Below, piece after piece: positions 55,836 through 64,000 of a stretch of 64,000 bases of DNA; position 1 is the first letter of the stretch; each line of letters starts with the position of its first letter. Under the pieces are notes generated by a model, which saw only the letters and a program-made list of their open reading frames with translations, made no database searches and had not been told where the DNA came from. The position numbers were made by a program, and so were the translations under genes. Source of the DNA: Skermanella aerolata KACC 11604 (GTDB lineage: Bacteria > Pseudomonadota > Alphaproteobacteria > Azospirillales > Azospirillaceae); the NCBI RefSeq assembly GCF_000936425.1, contig NZ_AVFK01000005.1:1-64000 (forward strand), given 5' to 3'.

Positions 55836-57131
55836 ATGACGTTCAACACTCTCCGGACAGTTGGGACCCTTCGGGCAGCCGGAACCCTTCGGGCAGCCGT
55901 GCCGGCCTCCGCTCTGGACGAGGCGTGCTGGTCGTCCGTCACGTCGCTGCCGCGCATGTCGATCGACGATCCGTCCGGGGCGAACGAGATCAGGGAAGTC
56001 CTGCATCCGGCGCTGCCGATCCTGCCGTACTGGCCGGACGGGCGCCGGTCCCATTCCGGCTTGCGCCACTTCTGCGAGCCGTTCGCCGACCTGCTGTGCG
56101 ATACCGTCCCCGAGCGGCGCAGGACCGGCCAGATCCCCCGGTCCGTGCTGCGGCCGCTGTGGAAGCTGCTTCACCGGGAGCGGAAAACTCCACAGGTAGG
56201 CCTGGCCGAGGTCGCCGCCCTGATCCAGCGTGCCGCACGGGACCAGTCCTTCGCGGAGGACGCGGCGGCGGACCACCCGGATTTCTGGAACATCGTGGAC
56301 GATATCCGCGCGGCGCTGGCGGTGGAGGACAGGGTCCGCGACGCCCGCGACCATCTGCGCGCGGCCACCATCGCCGGGATCTTCCCCCACTGGCTGTCCG
56401 ACCATCTGGCCGATGCGGTCGCCGGGCTGTCGGCCGCCGATCCCAAGGCCGCCGACCTGTTCGTCATGATGGTGGTCCGGCATCGGCCGGTGGCGCGGAC
56501 CGCGCTGGAAATGCTGGGGCGTCTGGCCGACCGGTCGACGACGCGCAGTCATGTGGCGGGCCTGATCGACCGGCTGGCGGAAGATGTGCGCAGCCGGGCG
56601 ACGGCGGCGGTGCCCCCGCGCGGACCGGCCGATCCGGCGGCGCTGGAGACCGCCGTCCGCGACCTGACGGCGCTGAAGCTTTCCGTCGGCCGGCTGCCGC
56701 TGGCGGCCCTGCCCCTGGCGCGGCTGGAAGCCGATGCGATCCGCCTGCTGACGGCGCGTCTGCTGCCGGAAGCGGTCGAAGGCATCCTGCGCCTGGCGCC
56801 CGCCGACATGACCGACCTGCGCCGGCCCGGCACACGGCACCTTGCGGCGGCGCTCGCTTCGTTCGCCCGCAGCCGCCGGGCATTCCGGGCGATGGGCGTG
56901 CTGCCGGCCTACGAGACGGCGCTGATCGGACTGACGGGTGCGGTGTCGCGCCGGCTCGGCGACCTTGCGGTCGCAGCCGCCCACCTGCCGGCGGATGAAC
57001 GCGGGGCCGCCTTCGCCGCGCTGGACGAGACGCTGGCGGTGCTGCACCTGATAGCGCCGCCGTCCCGGCTCCAGCCGGTGCGCGACCTTATCCGGGATCT
57101 GACCGGGCAGGAGCTTGCCGGGGTGGCTTGA
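55836..57131 (+). CDS. Unknown helical protein, paralogue B
   Basis: A 431-residue protein paralogous to the upstream one, with matching blocks LRHFCEPFADLLCDTVPE, PRSVLRPLWKLLH, HPDFWNIVDDIRAAL and DLFVMMVVRHRPVARTALEM. The N-terminus is divergent and contains a short repeat (TLRTVGTLRAAGTLRAA). I chose the ATG at 55836, with a GGGAGA site; a GTG at 55776 would lie inside the operator palindrome. It has no membrane segments. Function is unknown; the pair could form a complex. Confidence 0.8.
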   Translation: MTFNTLRTVGTLRAAGTLRAAVPASALDEACWSSVTSLPRMSIDDPSGANEIREVLHPALPILPYWPDGRRSHSGLRHFCEPFADLLCDTVPERRRTGQIPRSVLRPLWKLLHRERKTPQVGLAEVAALIQRAARDQSFAEDAAADHPDFWNIVDDIRAALAVEDRVRDARDHLRAATIAGIFPHWLSDHLADAVAGLSAADPKAADLFVMMVVRHRPVARTALEMLGRLADRSTTRSHVAGLIDRLAEDVRSRATAAVPPRGPADPAALETAVRDLTALKLSVGRLPLAALPLARLEADAIRLLTARLLPEAVEGILRLAPADMTDLRRPGTRHLAAALASFARSRRAFRAMGVLPAYETALIGLTGAVSRRLGDLAVAAAHLPADERGAAFAALDETLAVLHLIAPPSRLQPVRDLIRDLTGQELAGVA

Positions 57132-57208
57132 GGCCGGGTTCCACAGGCTCAAGCCAGTCGGGGACGTCAGGTGTCGGGCTTAAGAGATCGACCCGTGAGG
57201 ACGGTGTT

Positions 57209-57267
57209 TGTTGGGCCACTGCCCAACCTACGGGCTCCTGCTTCGTAGGTTGGGCCGTGGCCCAACA
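57209..57267. repeat. 24-bp inverted repeat with self-complementary arms
   Basis: The arms at 57209-57232 and 57244-57267 pair over 24 bp with one mismatch and an 11-base loop. Each arm is itself nearly palindromic (TTGGGC...GCCCAA). This is the form of a REP/MITE-like interspersed repeat carrying GTAGGTTGGGC, not of a terminator. Confidence 0.75.
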
Positions 57268-57303
57268 CTTGCCGACCGCCGGTCATACTCTTCGGCTTTG
57301 ATA

Positions 57304-57573
57304 TCAATCGTAGTCGGCGTCGCCGTCCTGGGCCATTTCATCGGCCAGTTCGCCCGCCAGCTCGGCGAACAGCTGGCCGTCGACGTCCAGTCCCTGCTCC
57401 CCGCAGATCCTTACGAAGATGCGGTAGGCATGCAGGATGGCGACGTCGAGCACGGCCTCGTCGGCCTCCTCGCTGTGGCGGTCGCCGATTTCCCGCTCCT
57501 TGAGCGTCCCCACTATGTCGTGCTGGGCCGCCTGAAGAACCGCTTCCATGGCACGCTTGTGGAGGTTGGACAT
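57304..57573 (-). CDS. Small helical acidic protein (89 aa)
   Basis: An 89-residue protein with a GAGGAA site 8 bases before the ATG. It is helical and strongly acidic at the C-terminus (ELADEMAQDGDADYD). I recognise no family. It stands alone between the repeat and the efp promoter region. Confidence 0.65.
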   Translation of the reverse strand: MSNLHKRAMEAVLQAAQHDIVGTLKEREIGDRHSEEADEAVLDVAILHAYRIFVRICGEQGLDVDGQLFAELAGELADEMAQDGDADYD

Positions 57574-57838
57574 CTTGGCTGTTCCTCAAATCAGATGTTG
57601 GACCCACCGATCCCGGAATCCGGACGGCTGTTCCGCCCCGGCCCCCGGAGGATCGAAAGGGGAAACCGTCATAGCAGGTCACGGTTCACTCCGACCACGG
57701 GATTTACGCGGCCATATCGCCGAATCTCCCCCCATATCGCTGAATCTCATGGGACGAAGCCGAGGGCACATTGCTACCGCCTCTCCGACCTGATAGGTTC
57801 CGCGCTTTCCAAAGCAGCGTCAACGACGGTCAAATACC

Positions 57839-58405
57839 ATGAAGGTCAACGCCAACCAGATGCGTCCGGGTCACGTCCTGGAGCACAATGGCAAGCTGAT
57901 GGTGGTCCTGAAGACCGCTATCGTGCAGCCCGGCAAGGGCGGCGCGTTCATTCAGCTCGAGATGAAGGACGTCCGCTCCGGCAACAAGATGGTCGAGCGG
58001 TTCCGCACCCAGGAAACGGTCGAGCGCGCCCGTCTGGACGAGCACGAGATGCAGTTCCTGTTTTCCGAGGGTGATGCCTACACCTTCATGGACAACGAGA
58101 CTTTCGAGCAGCTCGTCATCAACCGCGACATCATCGGCGATCCCGCCGTCTACCTGCGGGACGGCATGATGGTCAACGTGCAGACGCACGAAGGCTCGCC
58201 GCTCGCGGTCGAGCTGCCGGCCACCGTCACGTTGCAGGTGGTCGAAGCCGACCCGGTCGTGAAGGGCCAGACGGCATCGTCGTCCTACAAGCCGGCCGTG
58301 CTGGACAACGGCGAGCGCGTCCTGGTCCCGCCTCACATCGAGTCCGGCACCCGGATCGTCGTGAACACCAGCGACGGCACTTACCTGGAACGTGCGAAGG
58401 ACTAA
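57839..58405 (+). CDS. efp: Translation elongation factor P
   Basis: A 188-residue EF-P that relieves ribosome stalling at polyproline. It has three beta domains: KOW-like N-domain (VNANQMRPGHVLEHNGKL), OB domain and C-terminal OB domain ending SYKPAVLDNGERVLVPPHI. The modifiable tip residue is Lys33 (QPGKGGAF), as in lysinylated EF-Ps. No epmA or epmB is nearby. Upstream there is an imperfect direct repeat (CCATATCGCCGAATCTC, about 57711-57750). The suhB gene follows after 9 bases. Confidence 0.96.
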   Translation: MKVNANQMRPGHVLEHNGKLMVVLKTAIVQPGKGGAFIQLEMKDVRSGNKMVERFRTQETVERARLDEHEMQFLFSEGDAYTFMDNETFEQLVINRDIIGDPAVYLRDGMMVNVQTHEGSPLAVELPATVTLQVVEADPVVKGQTASSSYKPAVLDNGERVLVPPHIESGTRIVVNTSDGTYLERAKD

Positions 58406-58414
58406 AAACCCGTT

Positions 58415-59236
58415 ATGGCAAGCCGTTCGGCAATCATCAACGTGATGGCTCGCGCCGCCGAAAAAGCGGCGCGTGGGCTGATTCGCGACTTCGGCGAGGT
58501 CGAACATCTCCAGGTTTCCCGCAAGGGGCCGGCTGATTTCGTCTCGACCGCCGATACCAAGGCGGAACAGATCCTCCGGGCCGAGTTGCAGAAGGCGCGG
58601 CCCGACTTCGGCTTCCTGCTCGAGGAAGGCGGCGGGTTCACCGGCAAGGACGCCGGCACCCGCTGGATCGTCGATCCGCTCGACGGCACCACCAACTTCC
58701 TGCACGGCCTGCCGTTCTGGTCGATCTCGATCGCTCTGGAAAAGGAAGGCGAGATCGTCGCCGGCATCGTCTATGAGCCGGTACGGGACGAGATGTTCTG
58801 GGCCGAGAAGGGTGCGGGCGCCTGGAACAACCACCAGCGTCTTCGCGTGTCGGGCCGGCGCAAGCTGGACGAGTCGGTGATCGCCACCGGCCTGCCCTTC
58901 AAGGGACGCGGCAACCATGCCGACTACCTGCCCCAGCTTCAGGCCGTGATGGCGGAGACCGCCGGGGTCCGGCGCTTCGGCTCGGCGGCGCTCGATCTGG
59001 CCTATGTCGCGGCCGGCCGTTTCGACGGCTACTGGGAAAGCCACGTCCAGCCGTGGGACGTCGCGGCGGGTCTGCTGATGGTGACGGAAGCCGGCGGTTT
59101 CGCCAGCGAGATCGGCGGCGGGCGCAATCCCTATGCCGGCGAAAGCGTCCTGGCGGCCAATTCGCACCTGCATCTTCTGCTCGGCAAGGTGCTGCGCGAC
59201 GCATCCGCAAAAAGCAAGCCTAAGGCCGAAGGCTGA
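58415..59236 (+). CDS. suhB: Inositol monophosphatase family protein
   Basis: A 273-residue Mg-dependent phosphatase. Metal site motifs are WIVDPLDGTTNFLHG (about 87-101) and WDVAAGLLMVTEAGG. GFLLEEGGG contributes a third ligand region. It hydrolyses inositol-1-phosphate; SuhB homologues also affect rRNA transcription. It starts 9 bases after efp and is probably co-transcribed. Confidence 0.9.
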   Translation: MASRSAIINVMARAAEKAARGLIRDFGEVEHLQVSRKGPADFVSTADTKAEQILRAELQKARPDFGFLLEEGGGFTGKDAGTRWIVDPLDGTTNFLHGLPFWSISIALEKEGEIVAGIVYEPVRDEMFWAEKGAGAWNNHQRLRVSGRRKLDESVIATGLPFKGRGNHADYLPQLQAVMAETAGVRRFGSAALDLAYVAAGRFDGYWESHVQPWDVAAGLLMVTEAGGFASEIGGGRNPYAGESVLAANSHLHLLLGKVLRDASAKSKPKAEG

Positions 59237-59354
59237 CCGGCACGTGTACCCGATGGCGGGTTGTCGGCCCTGCCCCGTTGGGATATCGTGCGCTCCGAGG
59301 CCCGGCTGCCGCCGGGTTATCGAGATATGTCAGAGGTTTAAAGTTCGGGGGCAC

Positions 59355-60272
59355 ATGAATCGCCGCGTTTCGTCCTCCGTGCTGCGGTTAGCGTTCGGTT
59401 GCGCGTTAGGGACCGCAGCCGTAACCGGACAGGTGCCTCTCGCCAAACCCGCCTTCGCGCAGGAGGCTCCCGCCGCTGCCGAGCCATCGGGTCAGGAACA
59501 GCCGGCATCCCGAGCCGACCTGCCGGCGCGTGGAGTTTCGCCAGCGCTTCCCACGCGGAAGCCGCCGGTTCCTCCGGCATCCCAAGCCCGGGCACCGGCG
59601 GGTCCAGCAGGCCAGAACGCCGATCCGAACCGTCCGCTGAACGTGCCGTCCGATCCGGGCCTCACCGCGCGCCCCATTGGTCCAGGCGGCAGGCCGATCC
59701 CGCCGCCGACCGGGCTCGACCCCGGCGTCACTCCCGATCTCTCCACCGGCCCGGCGCCGGAACCACCCGCCGACCGCCCGAACGTGCCGCCGCCCGAAGG
59801 CGTCCAGCTCGGCACGCCGGTCGTGCCGCCGGCTCCCCCGGGCATGCCGCCGGTGATCGCCGCCGTGCCGTCGCTGCCGGGCGAACGCCCCCAAGCGGCG
59901 GTGCCGCCGCGCCAAGGCGGCCCGGCAGCGCCGCCGTCCGCTTCCGACGCCCTGCCCTCCGGAACCGAGTTCCGCGTCGTTTATCCCGACGACATGGCGC
60001 AGACACTGTCGCCCGCCGACACCAGCCTGCTGAACTGCATCGCCGCCCGCCTGCGGGAGGACGAGATCACCCGCCTTGAAATATTGGGCTATGCCAGTGG
60101 AACACCGGAAACCAACCGCGAGTCGCGGCGTCTTTCGCTGGAAAGGGCGCTTGCCGTCCGCTCGTATCTGATCGACCAGGGGATACGACGCACCCGAATC
60201 GATGTCAGAGCCCTGGGACCGACCGCATCGGACGGCCCTTCAGACCGCGTTGATCTGTTGCTGGTAAAATAG
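59355..60272 (+). CDS. Exported proline-rich protein with OmpA-like C-terminal domain
   Basis: A 305-residue protein with a signal peptide (LRLAFGCALGTAAVTG, cleavage near AFAQ), a Pro/Ala/Gly-rich linker of about 150 residues and a C-terminal OmpA-like domain (about 205-305: RLEILGYASGTPETNRESRR then AVRSYLIDQGIRRTRIDVRA). The usual peptidoglycan-binding Asp in GHTD is replaced (GYASG), so binding may be weak. It overlaps the possible GTG start of the next gene and forms an operon with the MotA- and MotB-like genes. Confidence 0.8.
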   Translation: MNRRVSSSVLRLAFGCALGTAAVTGQVPLAKPAFAQEAPAAAEPSGQEQPASRADLPARGVSPALPTRKPPVPPASQARAPAGPAGQNADPNRPLNVPSDPGLTARPIGPGGRPIPPPTGLDPGVTPDLSTGPAPEPPADRPNVPPPEGVQLGTPVVPPAPPGMPPVIAAVPSLPGERPQAAVPPRQGGPAAPPSASDALPSGTEFRVVYPDDMAQTLSPADTSLLNCIAARLREDEITRLEILGYASGTPETNRESRRLSLERALAVRSYLIDQGIRRTRIDVRALGPTASDGPSDRVDLLLVK

Positions 60273-60319
60273 TGGCACACTCGGCTCACCCTTCATCAAC
60301 GCCCCAGATCCGCGAGAGC

Positions 60320-61471
60320 ATGGTGCCCATGTCCCGGCCGCAGCGCTACCTTACCCGCATGATCCTGTTCGTCGCCCTCGTCGCCGGCGTCGTGCTGCTG
60401 CTGTTCCCGGCGCTGGAACGGGCCTTCATGGCAAACCCCGGCCTCAACAGCCTGATCATCGCGGTCCTGCTGCTGGGCATCGGCTATATCTTCCGGCAGG
60501 TGCTGATCCTGAAGCCGGAAGTGGCATGGCTGGAGAGCTTCCAGACCAACCGCCCGGCCAGCGACGCGGTGCAGGAGCCGGTCCTGCTGGCGCCGATGGC
60601 CCGCATGCTGGGCGAGCGCAAGGGCAAGCTGAGCCTGTCGGCGCTGTCGATGCGCTCCCTGCTGGACGGGATCGACGCAAGGCTGGATGAAACGCGGGAG
60701 ATCTCGCGCTATCTGATCGGGCTGCTGATCTTCTTAGGATTGCTCGGCACCTTCTGGGGCCTGCTGGGGACCGTCAGCGCGGTCGGCGACGTGATCGGCA
60801 GCCTGTCGGTCGAGGGCGGCGACGTCGGCATGATGTTCGGCAACCTCCAACAAGGCTTGCAGGCGCCGCTGACCGGCATGGGCACGGCGTTCAGCTCGTC
60901 GCTGTTCGGGCTGGCCGGCTCGCTCGTGCTGGGCTTCCTGGAACTCCAGGCCAGCCAGGCGCAGAACCGCTTCTACACCGACCTGGAAGACTGGCTGTCG
61001 GGTGCCACACGGCTATCGAGCGGGGCCGGCTTCGGCGAGAGCGAGCAGTCAGTCCCCGCCTATCTCCAGGCCCTGCTGGAACAGACCGCCGAGAATCTGG
61101 ACAACCTTCAGCGCACCGTGGCGCAGTCGGAGGACGGCCGCCGCTCCGCCAATCAGAACCTGCTGGCGCTGACGGAGAAACTCAGCACCCTGACCGACCA
61201 GATGCGGACGGAACAGAACCTGATGCTGCGGCTGGCCGAGAGCCAGATGGAGCTGAAGCCGATCCTGGGGCGGCTGTCCGACGCGATTTCCGGCCAGCAA
61301 CTGGGCATCGACGACGCGACTCGCCAGCACATCCGCAACATGGACGTCTATACCGCCCGCCTGCTGGAGGAAGTCGCCACCGGCCGGGTCCAGTCCGTGC
61401 AGGAAATCCGCAGCGAGATCAAGCTGCTGGCCCGCACCATCGCCGCCCTCGCCGAGGACAGCGAGCGGTGA
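60320..61471 (+). CDS. MotA/TolQ/ExbB-type proton-channel protein with coiled-coil tail
   Basis: A 383-residue inner-membrane protein. Helices are at about 14-30 and 40-58, and two more at about 130-155 and 190-215, in the MotA/ExbB arrangement (LLIFLGLLGTFWGLLGTVSA and MGTAFSSSLFGLAGSLVLGF). The last 150 residues form a cytoplasmic coiled coil (LLEQTAENLDNLQRTVAQSE and following). I chose the ATG at 60320; GTG at 60272 or ATG at 60329 are alternatives. The next gene encodes its MotB-like partner. Confidence 0.82.
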   Translation: MVPMSRPQRYLTRMILFVALVAGVVLLLFPALERAFMANPGLNSLIIAVLLLGIGYIFRQVLILKPEVAWLESFQTNRPASDAVQEPVLLAPMARMLGERKGKLSLSALSMRSLLDGIDARLDETREISRYLIGLLIFLGLLGTFWGLLGTVSAVGDVIGSLSVEGGDVGMMFGNLQQGLQAPLTGMGTAFSSSLFGLAGSLVLGFLELQASQAQNRFYTDLEDWLSGATRLSSGAGFGESEQSVPAYLQALLEQTAENLDNLQRTVAQSEDGRRSANQNLLALTEKLSTLTDQMRTEQNLMLRLAESQMELKPILGRLSDAISGQQLGIDDATRQHIRNMDVYTARLLEEVATGRVQSVQEIRSEIKLLARTIAALAEDSER

Positions 61472-61500
61472 CGCGCCGGATCGGGATCGGATAGCCGGTC

Positions 61501-63039
61501 ATGGCAGGCAGCAGCCGCGGGCGGCGCAGCAGGGAACATGCGATCAATATCTGGCCGGGCTGGGTGGATGCCCTGTCCTCGCTGGTCATGGTCGTGATCT
61601 TCGTGCTGATGGTCTTCATCATCGCGCAATTCTACATGTCGAATACGCTGTCCAGCCGCGATCAGGCCCTGACGCGGCTGAACCGCCAGCTGACGGAACT
61701 GAGCGACCTGCTGGCGATGGAGCGGGAGGCGAATGCCGACCTGCGCGTCAACATCGCCCAGCTTTCCGCCGAACTGCAAAGCTCCACCGCCAACCGGGAG
61801 CAGCTTACCGCCAGCCTTGCCGAAGCGCAGGCCCGGCAGGACCAGCTCAACGCCCAGGTCTCCACCCTGTCGCGGCGCGGCGAGCAGGCCAGCGGCGAAG
61901 TCACCCAGGTCAGCCGCGATCTGGAAGACGCCTATAAGGTGATCGAGGCGGACCGCCAGAAAATTGAGACCTCGCTGCGCGAGATCGCCAGCCTCCAGGC
62001 CGATATCCAGGCCTTGAGGGATGTCCGGGAGCAACTCGAAACCCAGGTTGCCGCCTTGACCGCCTTGTCGCGGCGAACGGAAGCGGAGCGCGACCGGACG
62101 GCGGAACAACTTCAGCAGACGGAGGCGGAGCGTGACCGGACCGCAGAGCAGCTTCAGCGGACGGAGGCCGACCGCGCCAAGGCTACTGAAGAGCTGCGAC
62201 TGACGCAGGAGCAGCGCGAAGCACTGATGGCGGAGCTCTCATCGATCCGCGACCGCTCGCAGCAGCTCGAAAGCCAGCTCAGCAGCGAGCAGGAGCGCAC
62301 CACCCTGTCGCAGCGGGAGATCGAGCAGCGCGACATCCGCCTGGAGGAGCTGAAGCTGGCGCTGGACCAGACGGAGGCGGCGCTGACCGGGGAGAAGACG
62401 CTGACCGAGGAAGGCCGCGCCCAGGTCGCCGTCCTCAACCAGCAGATCGCGGCTCTGCGCGACCAGTTGAACCGGCTGACCGCCTCGCTCGACCTTGCCG
62501 AATCGAAGAACCAGGAGCAGCAGGCGCAGATCTCCGACCTAGGACGCCGGCTGAACCTGGCGCTGGCCAGCAAGGTCGAGGAATTGGCGCGGTACCGGTC
62601 GGAGTTCTTCGGCCGGCTGAGGGAAGTGCTGGGGACGCGGCAGGATATCCGCATCGTCGGCGACCGCTTCGTGTTCCAGTCCGAAGTGCTGTTCCCCAGC
62701 GCGTCGGCGACGCTGGAGGAAGGTGGCAAGGTCCAGCTTGCCCAGCTTGCCAATACCTTGCTGGAGATAGCACTGCGCATTCCGCCGGGGGTCAACTGGA
62801 TCATGCGGGTGGACGGGCATACCGACCCGCGCCCGATCTCCACGCCGCAGTTCCCGTCCAACTGGGAGCTTTCGACCGCCCGCGCCATCTCCGTCGTCAA
62901 GTTCCTGGTCGAGCGCGGCGTGCCGGCTGACCGTCTGGTCGCCGCCGGCTTCGGCGAGTACCAGCCGCTCGACCCCAGCCGGGGCGAGGACGCCTTCGCC
63001 CGCAACCGCCGCATCGAGATGAAGCTGGACCAGCGCTGA
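61501..63039 (+). CDS. MotB-like protein with long periplasmic coiled coil and OmpA domain
   Basis: A 512-residue protein with one N-terminal membrane helix. Just inside it is Asp23 (WPGWVDALSSLVMVVIF), placed like the proton-binding Asp of MotB. A coiled coil of about 320 residues follows, with a 14-residue repeat (ERDRTAEQLQQTEA, then ERDRTAEQLQRTEA). It ends in a canonical OmpA/MotB peptidoglycan-binding domain (VDGHTDPRPISTPQFPSNWE and RNRRIEMKL). It probably forms an ion-driven complex with the upstream MotA-like protein. The coiled coil is much longer than in flagellar MotB. Confidence 0.85.
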   Translation: MAGSSRGRRSREHAINIWPGWVDALSSLVMVVIFVLMVFIIAQFYMSNTLSSRDQALTRLNRQLTELSDLLAMEREANADLRVNIAQLSAELQSSTANREQLTASLAEAQARQDQLNAQVSTLSRRGEQASGEVTQVSRDLEDAYKVIEADRQKIETSLREIASLQADIQALRDVREQLETQVAALTALSRRTEAERDRTAEQLQQTEAERDRTAEQLQRTEADRAKATEELRLTQEQREALMAELSSIRDRSQQLESQLSSEQERTTLSQREIEQRDIRLEELKLALDQTEAALTGEKTLTEEGRAQVAVLNQQIAALRDQLNRLTASLDLAESKNQEQQAQISDLGRRLNLALASKVEELARYRSEFFGRLREVLGTRQDIRIVGDRFVFQSEVLFPSASATLEEGGKVQLAQLANTLLEIALRIPPGVNWIMRVDGHTDPRPISTPQFPSNWELSTARAISVVKFLVERGVPADRLVAAGFGEYQPLDPSRGEDAFARNRRIEMKLDQR

Positions 63040-63067
63040 GGCGTGTCGTTCATCCGCCCTAGATGAC

Positions 63068-64000
63068 TTACTGGCGCTTGGCCGCGTTGTTCAGCAGCGC
63101 GTTGCACGGGCTGTCCTTGCCTTCGCCGGGGTCCAGGAGCGGGATGATCGCCGCCAGAGGGGTCAGGAACACGCCAAGGGCGACGGCGGCGGCGCCGCGT
63201 GCGATGGCCTGGGTCGGATCGACCGCGATATGCGGGTTGGCGAATGTGCCCTGGGCGCCGACGGGGGTCCGGACCGACAAGGGGCTGAAGTCCTTCGGAT
63301 GCGCAAGCATCGAGACTTTGAAGGCTTCGTTCTTGAGGTTGACGGTCGCTTCACCCGTGACGTTGCTGTCGGTGTTGTCGAACACCAGGGCATTGGACTT
63401 CATCAGCCCGTCCTTGATGCCGAGGTCTGCGACGACGCAGCGCACGGCGACCGGTTCGTCCTCGGTCAGCACGAAGCCCAGCGCCTGGGCGACGTCGATC
63501 CCGAGCACCTCGACGATCAGGTTGCTGACCTTGCCGCCTTCCATCACGACGGAAAGCTGGCCATTGCTGGAGGCCAGCATGCTGCGCACCGTATCGCCGT
63601 TGCCCTTGAGCTTCAGCTTGCCGCCGAAGGTGCCTCCCATGTCCTCGGCAAACTGGGTTCCCTTGAAGAAGCGCGCGAGGTCGAGCGCCCGCATCTCCAG
63701 GTCCATCTCGATCGCCGGCGGCTTCTCTTGGGCATCGACCTGGATGATGCCGCCGGCCTTGCCGCCGGCTACGTTCATGCGCACCGGCTCGATCTTCGCC
63801 CGGCCGTCGTTGACGATGATCCGCGCATCCATGGCGCCGGCCGGCACATGCGGCACCAGCAGCCTGTCGGCGTGATAGCGCATTTCGACGTCGACCTTCT
63901 TCAGCATCTCGACGTTGATCGGCGTATCGGGAATGATCCGGCCTTCCGCTTCCAGCTTTTGGGCCAGCTGCTCCTGCTTCGGCGACCGGGTTTCGCCGTC
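63068..64000 (-). CDS. AsmA-family protein, C-terminal part (partial)
   Basis: The frame is open to the right edge, so the N-terminus is missing; 310 residues are visible. The AsmA C-terminal domain is recognisable (LEAEGRIIPDTPINVEMLKK, GGTFGGKLKLKGNGDTV, LSVVMEGGKVSNLIVEVLGI, then VRTPVGAQGTFANPHIAVD). AsmA proteins are thought to move lipids between inner and outer membranes. It converges with the MotB-like gene. Confidence 0.88.
   Translation of the reverse strand, partial: DGETRSPKQEQLAQKLEAEGRIIPDTPINVEMLKKVDVEMRYHADRLLVPHVPAGAMDARIIVNDGRAKIEPVRMNVAGGKAGGIIQVDAQEKPPAIEMDLEMRALDLARFFKGTQFAEDMGGTFGGKLKLKGNGDTVRSMLASSNGQLSVVMEGGKVSNLIVEVLGIDVAQALGFVLTEDEPVAVRCVVADLGIKDGLMKSNALVFDNTDSNVTGEATVNLKNEAFKVSMLAHPKDFSPLSVRTPVGAQGTFANPHIAVDPTQAIARGAAAVALGVFLTPLAAIIPLLDPGEGKDSPCNALLNNAAKRQ

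Noticed and set aside
57830-59173. Minus-strand frame opposite efp and suhB
   Set aside because: Shadow of two conserved genes.
60320-63039. Zorya-type anti-phage system, because of the MotA/MotB-like pair
   Set aside because: The MotA- and MotB-like proteins recall ZorAB, but no ZorC, ZorD helicase or ZorE nuclease is adjacent. The neighbours are suhB, an OmpA-domain protein and AsmA, which point to envelope biology.

Overview
The window looks like a chromosomal segment of a high-GC alphaproteobacterium, most likely in the Rhodospirillales near Azospirillum or Skermanella. I infer this from the gene families and their arrangement, not from a database search. Pointers are alphaproteobacterial-style RpoH, a SAM-II riboswitch, mesaconyl-CoA hydratase of the ethylmalonyl-CoA pathway, a plant/alphaproteobacterial-type glutamate-cysteine ligase and a PQQ-dependent alcohol dehydrogenase. 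Most of the sequence is dense housekeeping and envelope genes. Lower-GC, gene-poor patches lie at about 3.2-4.9 kb and 17.8-18.6 kb, each beside a tRNA gene.

Layout. 0-2.3 kb: end of a PQQ dehydrogenase, a secreted protein and a lactaldehyde/glycolaldehyde-type dehydrogenase closed by a strong terminator. 2.4-4.9 kb: a cupin/Ohr pair, an orphan PAS protein, an IS5-type transposase relic and tRNA-Glu(CTC). 5-8.6 kb: threonine aldolase, a small membrane protein, an RluD-type pseudouridine synthase and rpoH. 8.6-11.2 kb: a membrane protein overlapping a membrane-anchored degenerate Ser/Thr kinase. 11.5-17.8 kb: a five-gene oligopeptide-type ABC operon with a fused double ATPase. 17.8-18.7 kb: an AT-rich islet and tRNA-Gln(TTG). 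18.9-21.6 kb: a SAM-II riboswitch with a terminator controlling metNIQ.

21.7-29.1 kb: a FliL-like secreted protein, ispE with a TPR gene, a polysaccharide deacetylase, and an MepK-like peptidase with an L,D-transpeptidase. 29.3-33.2 kb: a pentapeptide-repeat protein, a YjbH-type outer-membrane protein and a small secreted protein. 33.7-36.8 kb: a MucR-like protein with a basic AT-hook-like tail, a possible sRNA, an L-2-hydroxyglutarate-type oxidase and a lytic transglycosylase. 36.8-43.2 kb: ethylmalonyl-CoA pathway genes, a REC-PAS-GGDEF protein, pdxY, asd and two small genes. 43.3-46.6 kb: leuCDB.

46.7-53.2 kb: a cupin, an Rpn-type nuclease, an MBL-fold hydrolase, a second pentapeptide-repeat protein and rsmE-gshA. 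53.2-57.6 kb: a fluoroacetate-dehalogenase-like hydrolase, two paralogous unknown helical proteins behind near-identical promoter architecture, and a small protein. 57.8-64 kb: efp, suhB, a three-gene OmpA / MotA-like / MotB-like cluster, and the 3' part of an AsmA-family gene.

The strongest items for a second look are the SAM-II riboswitch plus terminator before metN; the paralogous pair at 54.3-57.1 kb with the same CTTAAG-N27-CTATCGATAG element; the MotAB-like pair with a long periplasmic coiled coil; the MucR-like protein with an H1/AT-hook-like tail; the fluoroacetate-dehalogenase-like active site; and the pseudokinase with its membrane partner.
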